Below are positions 57,561 through 64,000 of a DNA stretch of 64,000 nt, piece by piece (positions within the stretch are counted from its first letter, which is position 1; every line of letters starts with the position of its first letter). The notes beneath the pieces were generated by a model, which did not search any database, was not told the origin of the DNA, and saw only the letters and a list, made by a program, of their open reading frames with translations. The translations under genes and the position numbers were made by a program. The stretch covers positions 620,001 through 684,000 of the forward strand of contig JACTVC010000018.1 of assembly GCA_018417955.1 (NCBI GenBank). Reading direction: 5' to 3'. The DNA is from Laccaria trichodermophora. Lineage: Eukaryota; Basidiomycota; Agaricomycetes; Agaricales; Hydnangiaceae.

Positions 57561-58019
57561 AAAAAAATTGGAAAAAGATATGAATGGTGCACAGAACATC
57601 AGGCACTGCCTTCAGGGTCCACTTCACAGTCCATCCCAAAGAGGAAACATCACCTGGTTTGACCAATAAGAGGAGAATGTTGTTACCTATCAGGGTCCAT
57701 GTAATGGGATGTTGGGATGATGGTCACATGACCAATTACCAAAAATGGTCAAAAAACCAAAGTTGTAGCCCTACACTGTAGCTTCCCGAATCTGTTTGAA
57801 TTATATTCTGAAGTGCTCCTGTTATGGAGATATGAGGTAAAGGAATTTCAAAAGTGTTGTGTTTTTTTTTGTTTTTTGTGTTTTTCTCCATGAAAACCAA
57901 ACCAAACAACATGATTTCAGTATATTTAGAAAGCTAAAAGAAAGGGCTACAATTATTGTATTGTGGGAAAAATGACCAAAAAAGGAAGGTGCATGCCCTA
58001 AAAAAGAAATTGACACTGA

Positions 58020-58790
58020 CAGACTATAAGAGTCTACCATAGACTACCAAAAAGTCGGACATAGACTACAAAGTTTACTAATAGACTACAAAAGACTACA
58101 AAAGTCGGACTTAGACTACAAAGTTTACTGATAGACTACAAAAGTTGGACTTAGACTACAAATTTTACTGATAAACTACAAAAGACTACAAAAGTCAAGT
58201 TTACTGATAGACTACAAAAGTTGGACTGAGACTACAAAAGTTGGACTGAGACTACAAAGTTTACTGATACAATACAAAAGACTACAAAAGTCAGACATAG
58301 ACTACAAAGTTTACTGATAGACTACAAAAGTCAGACTTAGACTACAAAAGCTTGGACTTAGACTACAAAGTTAGGGTTAGGGTTAAAAGCATATCCAGAC
58401 TACAAAGTTTGTAGTGTCTGCTTTTCATCATTACAAAATTTTGTAGTGTTCATTTTTTCCTTAGAAAGGTTTGTAGTGTCTGCCTTTTGGGACTACAAAA
58501 GTTTGGTGTGCACTTTTCCATTTGAAAAGTTTGTAGTCTCCACTTTTTGAGACTACAAAGTGTGTGCATTTTCATTAGAAAAGTTTGTAGTGTGCGCTTT
58601 TTCATTAAAAAAGTTTGTAGTGTCTGCTTTTTGAGACTACAAAAGTTTGTAGTGTGCGCTTTTTCATCAGAAAAGTTTGTAGTGTCCGCTTTTTGAGACT
58701 ACAAAGGTTTGTAGTGTGTGCTTTTTCAGGAGAAAAGTTTGTAGTGTCTGCTTTTTGAGACTACAAAAGTTTGTAGTTGACATGTAGTTT
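58020..58790 (+). repeat. Minisatellite, GACTACAAA / TTTGTAGT units (left arm)
   Basis: Two blocks: TAGACTACAAAAGTCGGAC-type units (58020-58370) and TTTGTAGTGTCTGCTTTTTG-type units (58395-58790). A short TTAGGGTTAGGGTTA lies between them at 58371-58385. The mirrored copy is at about 59400-60030. Confidence 0.9.
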
Positions 58791-59399
58791 ATGGTGTCCT
58801 TGGCTCTGTCTAGGTTATGGGGATGAGGTTGAAGGATTAACATCATCTTACTTACATATTGCCAGTTCTGCTGCATTAGTTTTTGACATCATGCACAAGC
58901 TGTCTTTCACATCAGGAAAGGCAATCCACCTACTGTCCTATTTCAAAACATAATTATTGTAAGTTCATGTGGGGATATGGCTGAAGGATTGACATGACTT
59001 TACATATTGCTATTGCCACATCACCACTTTTTAACATTATGACCAAGTTGCCTTTCACATCAGGACAGGCTATTCTCTGCTGTCACAGATGAATGGCCTC
59101 TTCTAGCTTGAAAGCAAACTTGGGCATGATGTGAAAAAGTGATGATGCAGCAATTGCAATATGTGAGGTCGGGTCAATTCTTCAGCCATATACCCATGAC
59201 CTTATAACTATGTTTTGAGATAGGACAGAACAGCAGCTATCAATATGAAGGCATAAAGTAGCCTTTCCTAATGTGAAAGACAGCTTGTGCATGATGTCAA
59301 AAACTAATGCAGCAGAACTGGCAATATGTAAGTAAGATGATGTTAATCCTTCAACCTCATCCCCATAACCTAGACAGAGCCAAGGACACCATAAACTAC

Positions 59400-60030
59400 A
59401 TGTCAACTACAAACTTTTGTAGTCTCAAAAAGCAGACACTACAAACTTTTTTAATGAAAAAGCGCACACTACAAACTTTTCTAATGAAAATGCACACACT
59501 TTGTAGTCTCAAAAAGTGGAGACTACAAACTTTTCAAATGGAAAAGTGCACACCAAACTTTTGTAGTCCCAAAAGGCAGACACTACAAACCTTTCTAAGG
59601 AAAAAATGAACACTACAAAATTTTGTAATGATGAAAAGCAGACACTACAAACTTTGTAGTCTGGATATGCTTTTAACCCTAACCCTAACTTTGTAGTCTA
59701 AGTCCAAGCTTTTGTAGTCTAAGTCTGACTTTTGTAGTCTATCAGTAAACTTTGTAGTCTATGTCTGACTTTTGTAGTCTTTTGTATTGTATCAGTAAAC
59801 TTTGTAGTCTCAGTCCAACTTTTGTAGTCTCAGTCCAACTTTTGTAGTCTATCAGTAAACTTGACTTTTGTAGTCTTTTGTAGTTTATCAGTAAAATTTG
59901 TAGTCTAAGTCCAACTTTTGTAGTCTATCAGTAAACTTTGTAGTCTAAGTCCGACTTTTGTAGTCTTTTGTAGTCTATTAGTAAACTTTGTAGTCTATGT
60001 CCGACTTTTTGGTAGTCTATGGTAGACTCT
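59400..60030 (-). repeat. Minisatellite, mirrored copy (right arm)
   Basis: Inverse of 58020-58790, shorter by about 115 bp; TAACCCTAACCCTAA is at 59674-59688. Confidence 0.9.
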
Positions 60031-61161
60031 TATAGTCTGTCAGTGTCAATTTCTTTTTTAGGGCATGCACCTTCCTTTTTTGGTCATTTTTCCCACAATA
60101 CAATAATTGTAGCCCTTTCTTTTAGCTTTCTAAATATACTGAAATCATGTTGTTTGGTTTGGTTTTCATGGAGAAAAACACAAAAAACAAAAAAAAACAC
60201 AACACTTTTGAAATTCCTTTACCTCATATCTCCATAACAGGAGCACTTCAGAATATAATTCAAACAGATTCGGGAAGCTACAGTGTAGGGCTACAACTTT
60301 GGTTTTTTGACCATTTTTGGTAATTGGTCATGTGACCATCATCCCAACATCCCATTACATGGACCCTGATAGGTAACAACATTCTCCTCTTATTGGTCAA
60401 ACCAGGTGATGTTTCCTCTTTGGGATGGACTGTGAAGTGGACCCTGAAGGCAGTGCCTGATGTTCTGTGCACCATTCATATCTTTTTCCAATTTTTTTTG
60501 CTATGATGCTAGGCAGAAATGAAATACCCAAATATTGCAATGAAAAATGATGCTAGGCAGGAATGAAATACCAAAATATCACAATGAAACAGAAATGAAA
60601 TACTCTAAATATTGCAATGAAAAATGATGCTAGGTGAAATACCCAAAATATTGCAATGAAACAGAAATGAAATACCAAAATATTGCAATGAAACAGAAAT
60701 GAAATACCAAAAATATTGCAATGAAACAGAAATGAAATACCTAAATATTGTAATGAAAAATGATGCCAGGCAGGAATGAAATACCAAAAATCTTGCAATG
60801 AAACAGAAATGAAATACCCAAAATATCGCAATGAAACAGAAATGAAATACCAAAATATCGCAATGAAACAGAAATGAAATACCAAAATATCGCAATGAAA
60901 CAGAAATGAAATACCAACAATATCACAATGAAAAATTGTCCTGGGCAGAAATGAAATAAAGTGGGGGAAAAAAATGAAATGAAATCCTGGGGAGGAATGA
61001 AATAGAAATGAAATTGCAATGATATACAGCCTTGGGAAGAAATGAGATGCATTTCATAAGGTTTGCCTTATGTATTTCATTTCATAAAAAGCTAGGCAAT
61101 GATCAAATCGCTGTGCAGGCAATTGCCTGTAGTTTATCATAAAAAGTGGTAGGGACTAGTG

Positions 61162-61170
61162 GCAACTACA
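61162..61170. repeat. Candidate TSD of the palindrome, right
   Basis: GCAACTACA, identical to 56897-56905. Confidence 0.7.
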
Positions 61171-61527
61171 CACTTTCACTGATCTGACTTCACCAGCCTA
61201 TCAAAACCATCCACTTGCGCAAGGCCTGGCAGAGGACGCATCTGCCTTTCTGAATGTCTTAATCTCATCGACATCTACAAGTTCTGCTACTCGTCAATGG
61301 GTGCTGTCATAGAGTGCAATTGCAACCTTGATCTGGAACCAACAGGCGCATTTATCAAGTTTCTTTTGTACAAGATCACAGACCCCTTCTTCTTTCCACT
61401 TTCTCTTTGTCTTTCCCTTAGGCTCTTCTTCTGCTGCCTTTTGTAGATAGCATTGGAAAGGGGTCATACAAAAAAGGATTTACGTAACACGTCATAATCG
61501 CGTCCACGCGTCCTGGTCACCTGAGAA
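61171..61527. other. Right subterminal part of the large element
   Basis: Continues the sequence interrupted by the palindrome. Short open frames cross it, but I recognise no protein. Confidence 0.4.
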
Positions 61528-61705
61528 ATGATGGGGCAACTTAAAAAGGAATGCCTGAGAACTCCATGCACAAATGCTGCAGCCGCTCTCTCGCTTCGCT
61601 CCTGACCTTTCTTTGTTTGTTTGGCATCATCTTCATCACGGCAACTTCCTGCCCACCCCATAGTATGCAGGGAGCGAAGCCAAGAGCAATGCTTTTAGGA
61701 GCCTG
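61528..61705 (-). repeat. Terminal inverted repeat, right end
   Basis: About 178 bp, inverted match of 48687-48865. Differences include TG/CG and CA/CG pairs. Confidence 0.9.
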
Positions 61706-61714
61706 TTGTCCAAC
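61706..61714. repeat. Target-site duplication of the 13 kb element, right
   Basis: TTGTCCAAC, identical to 48678-48686. Confidence 0.85.
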
Positions 61715-64000
61715 TGGCACTTTTGAGTTTCCTCCTCAAACTCTAATCCCAAAACGGGAAGCAACACAGAAACAAACAAACCGGTGTTTGGCGTTGCCCA
61801 CCCTCCATGGTTCCAACTCGACAACGACTATTTACAGCAGCTTGCCAGCCTCATCCCCTATACGACCTCCCTAGTAAAGGTATATCTTTGTCTTTCCCAT
61901 ATCTTCTACTAACAGGCATTTGTTCAACAGATCATAATACAAGATTTGATGAAACCCTCGCAACAAAAACCCACTGCCTCAAATACGAAACGCTAGCCCC
62001 TCACTACTGTGCCACCTCGTAGAATGGACTGCTCAGAAGGATGGGACAGCGTGAGCGATGTCTCGCCTTGAACATTGGGTCACAAGGAAAAGAGAAGCGG
62101 CGAGGGGGGCTTAGTGCCTCTTGGGCACTGAATCGGCCAAGCTTCGGTAGAGCATTTGAACACTCAACTGCAGGTGTAATTTTTACACCTTTTCTAAATC
62201 ATCATTCTGGGGCATTGGCATTGACACTCCCATATCGTTATTGAAGATACATCATCTACACATCATGTACACATTAGTTACAGTAGAAGAGAGACTAGAA
62301 TTCCTGCTCATAGGTTTTGTTTCTCCTCCTTCTTTACAAGTGCTGCAGGGAAACAAAAAAATGGCCTGTCTAAGGCTGTCTTCAAATAAACCTGTCAAAC
62401 TTTGACAAAATATGGTGTGTTTCTAAAAATAAGGCAGCTTCCCATTTTGGGATTAAAGTTTGAGGCGGAAAGTGAACAACTTCCAACTGGATTTGAGCAC
62501 AAACATGACCACATGGTCTGTGTGCAGCCTCAGGGTATATAAGCACCCGGTACCCATATCTTATTACATACGTATGCATAATGTTTGTCTATGATATATT
62601 GTGTATATTCATATTATACAAGCTTTAGACCTGTGTCTACACCATGGCACTCGCTGTGCTTGACTGTTGCTTCGACACTGGTCACAGCTTGCCAGGGGCA
62701 AGCCCCCTGGACCCCCTGGTATGCATGTCTAATCCTAGTTCTGGTACACATGTTAGTTCTGTCAACATACTTTATCCAAAGTTACCAACATGTAATTATA
62801 AGCATAAGCCCACACTTAAAATAGGAACTACTTGTTGAAGAATCAAAGACACATTGATGAAATTAACAACAGCTATAAATAACTAAATAAAAAAATACAA
62901 AGTAGAACACATGAGCAGACAGACATATTGGGATGAGGAGAATGGGCCTCATAATGGTGTGGTCATGGTGGTTGTGTGGTCGTCGCATGGTCATGGCACC
63001 ATCATGTGTCATCATCGTCGCATCATGGTGTTGTCATCGTGTCGCTGTGGTGTCCATCCCATCATAGTCTGTGGATATGGTTGTATGGTGTTGTCGTGCC
63101 GTGGTTGTTGCATAGTCGTCTTGTCATTTTGTTGTCAGTCGCTGGTCATGATCGGTTGTGGTCAGTTGTTGCTGGGAAGGGGTATTGTGGCTGTGGCCTG
63201 TCGTTTGTCTGGTGGTAAGGTGTTATTTGGGTGGGCAAGGGATGAGGTGGGATGGGACTTACTACCTCATTGTATGTAGCCATGGGTTTGCATCTTATGG
63301 TTGCCACCTTGCCAACACGACATAGTGCCTGCATCTGCGTCGTTGTTGGGGTGTACAGTGGTGGTTGGAGCAGGCATCGTCGTCCCATGTCCTCATGACG
63401 TTGTTGTGCCATGGGGTCCTCATCATCCCCATGTCCTTGTTCATTGTCATCTGATGTTGTTGTCCCATCGTTTTCCTGTGTCTCAGCAAGGTGGGTTGGG
63501 ATGGACATGGGACAGGGGGTACTCACTGTGTCCTTGTAACATTGTTGTCCTGTGTCCTAAAGTAAACAACGACAAAGGTGGTTTGTCGTTTGGTTGCCAC
63601 GTCACTGTCAGCAACGTGGCACCTGCATTTCATATTAGAGAGGTAAGTAGGAGTAGAGGGGAGCATGCTCACCTGTGTCCATTGCTGCCCTGGTCCATTT
63701 GTGGGTGCTGGCCATTGTGGTTCGTCTGTTTGTGGCCAGTTGCCTTCATTTGTGGGCGATTGTCGAAATGAAGGGGAGGTCATGGTGGTTGAGAATGTTG
63801 AGAAGGGAAACAGTTGTTTGTTGACACGATGTAATGTTCCTGGCAAATGCCACTCGCACGGCTCAGTGAAAGAGATCTTGTGAGGGTGTGAAGTGCTTAG
63901 TAAAATAAAGCTGAATTTGTCAGCCATCAATCCTTTGTGTTTTCATGTATAGACAAGCTTTAGACCCATGCCTATGGCATGGCACTCGCTAACGCTCGGC
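61715..64000. other. Repeat-rich end of window, no recognised gene
   Basis: 61735-61765 and 62445-62475 are short inverted matches (CTCAAACTCTAATCCCAAAA type). A GTTGT/TGGTG-rich block (62930-63850) resembles a CpG-decayed, inverted version of the CG-dense block at 53.6-54.2 kb. Direct repeats ACAAGCTTTAGACC...ATGGCACTCGCT lie at 62618-62660 and 63952-63993, the latter reaching the window end. No protein was identified. Confidence 0.5.
63596..63620. repeat. 25 bp palindrome, copy C
   Basis: GCCACGTCACTG, T, CAGCAACGTGGC. The preceding CGTTTGGTT and following ACCTG are shared with copy A. Confidence 0.75.

Larger units (their letters stand above)
56906..61161. mobile_element. 4.26 kb near-perfect palindrome (fold-back element)
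   Basis: Two arms of about 2.1 kb are inverted copies of one another, centred near 59091 with a diverged centre of roughly 100 bp. The same three blocks occur mirrored: TTTCATTTCTGTTTCATTGC repeats, a unique block, and TTTGTAGT/ACTACAAA minisatellites. The left arm is about 115 bp longer because of extra minisatellite units near 58590-58740. A 9 bp repeat GCAACTACA flanks it at 56897-56905 and 61162-61170, a candidate target-site duplication. No protein of known family is encoded in either arm. Confidence 0.85.
48687..61705. mobile_element. 13 kb composite DNA transposon (Plavaka-type transposase inside)
   Basis: Terminal inverted repeats of about 178 bp (48687-48865 and 61528-61705) both start CAGGCTCCTAAAAGCATTGC and differ at only a handful of sites, nearly all C/T transitions. 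A perfect 9 bp direct repeat TTGTCCAAC flanks the pair. Inside are a minus-strand accessory gene, a plus-strand Plavaka-type transposase, a 1.6 kb insertion and a 4.26 kb palindromic insertion. Removing the two insertions leaves about 7.2 kb. A 9 bp duplication is longer than the 2-3 bp usual for CACTA elements, to which Plavaka is usually related, so the classification is open. Confidence 0.82.

Noticed and set aside
57584..60475. Several 65-110 codon frames inside the palindrome arms
   Set aside because: They are produced by minisatellite repeats and appear in mirrored pairs. The Phe/Cys-rich repeats reflect TTTCATTTCTG units, not protein selection.
48687..61705. The 178 bp inverted repeats as two independent insertions of a small element
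   Set aside because: The perfect shared 9 bp flank with correct inverted orientation at both outer edges is far better explained by one transposition event.

Overview
This 64 kb window looks like nuclear DNA of a filamentous basidiomycete, most likely an Agaricomycete. Genes are split by many 40-60 nt GT-AG introns. The single-copy genes are typical fungal ones: an MFS transporter, a zinc alcohol dehydrogenase, a flavin monooxygenase, Atg101, a J-protein, an Argonaute and a PP2C phosphatase. The repeats include a Ty1/copia element, a Plavaka-type transposase, a DUF6589 pseudogene and NB-ARC/TPR (NLR-like) genes, a combination common in mushroom-forming fungi. I cannot name the species.

Layout. 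1-20.6 kb is mostly ordinary gene space: 3' end of an MFS transporter (+), alcohol dehydrogenase (-), a 649 bp MITE with a 9 bp target-site duplication (TSD), FAD monooxygenase (-), Atg101 (-), an unassigned 3 kb stretch, a J-domain protein (-) sharing a divergent promoter region with an Argonaute (+), and a PDP-like PP2C phosphatase (+). 20.6-27.5 kb is CpG-poor DNA ending in NLR-1 (-). 27.8-32.6 kb is a nearly intact copia retrotransposon. 32.7-34.8 kb is a small unit bounded by inverted repeats; it holds the 5' part of a RecQ-like helicase gene facing the 5' part of a DUF6589 gene. 35.2-37.5 kb is a decayed second copy of the PP2C gene. 39.9-45.6 kb is NLR-2 (+), with 16 nearly identical 42-residue TPR units and a long C-terminal extension. 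46.4-47.6 kb is a degenerate repeat array.

48,687-61,705 appears to be one 13 kb transposon. It has ~178 bp terminal inverted repeats and a perfect 9 bp TSD (TTGTCCAAC). It carries a Plavaka-type transposase (+, broken) and a divergently transcribed accessory gene (-). Two further elements sit inside it: a 1.6 kb insertion within a transposase intron, and a 4.26 kb near-palindrome with its own candidate 9 bp TSD (GCAACTACA). 61.7-64 kb holds small repeats of the same families.

Two themes link the parts. First, CpG decay: the bodies of both NLR genes are almost free of CG while their first exons are not, and most stop codons in the transposon genes look like CGA to TGA changes. The few differences between LTRs or inverted-repeat arms are mostly C/T transitions, many in CpG context. 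This suggests past CpG methylation of repeats and NLR genes. Second, the window holds both an apparently catalytic Argonaute and a long palindrome that would form double-stranded RNA if transcribed; a functional link between them is only a hypothesis. All similarity statements were made by reading the sequence, without database searches.
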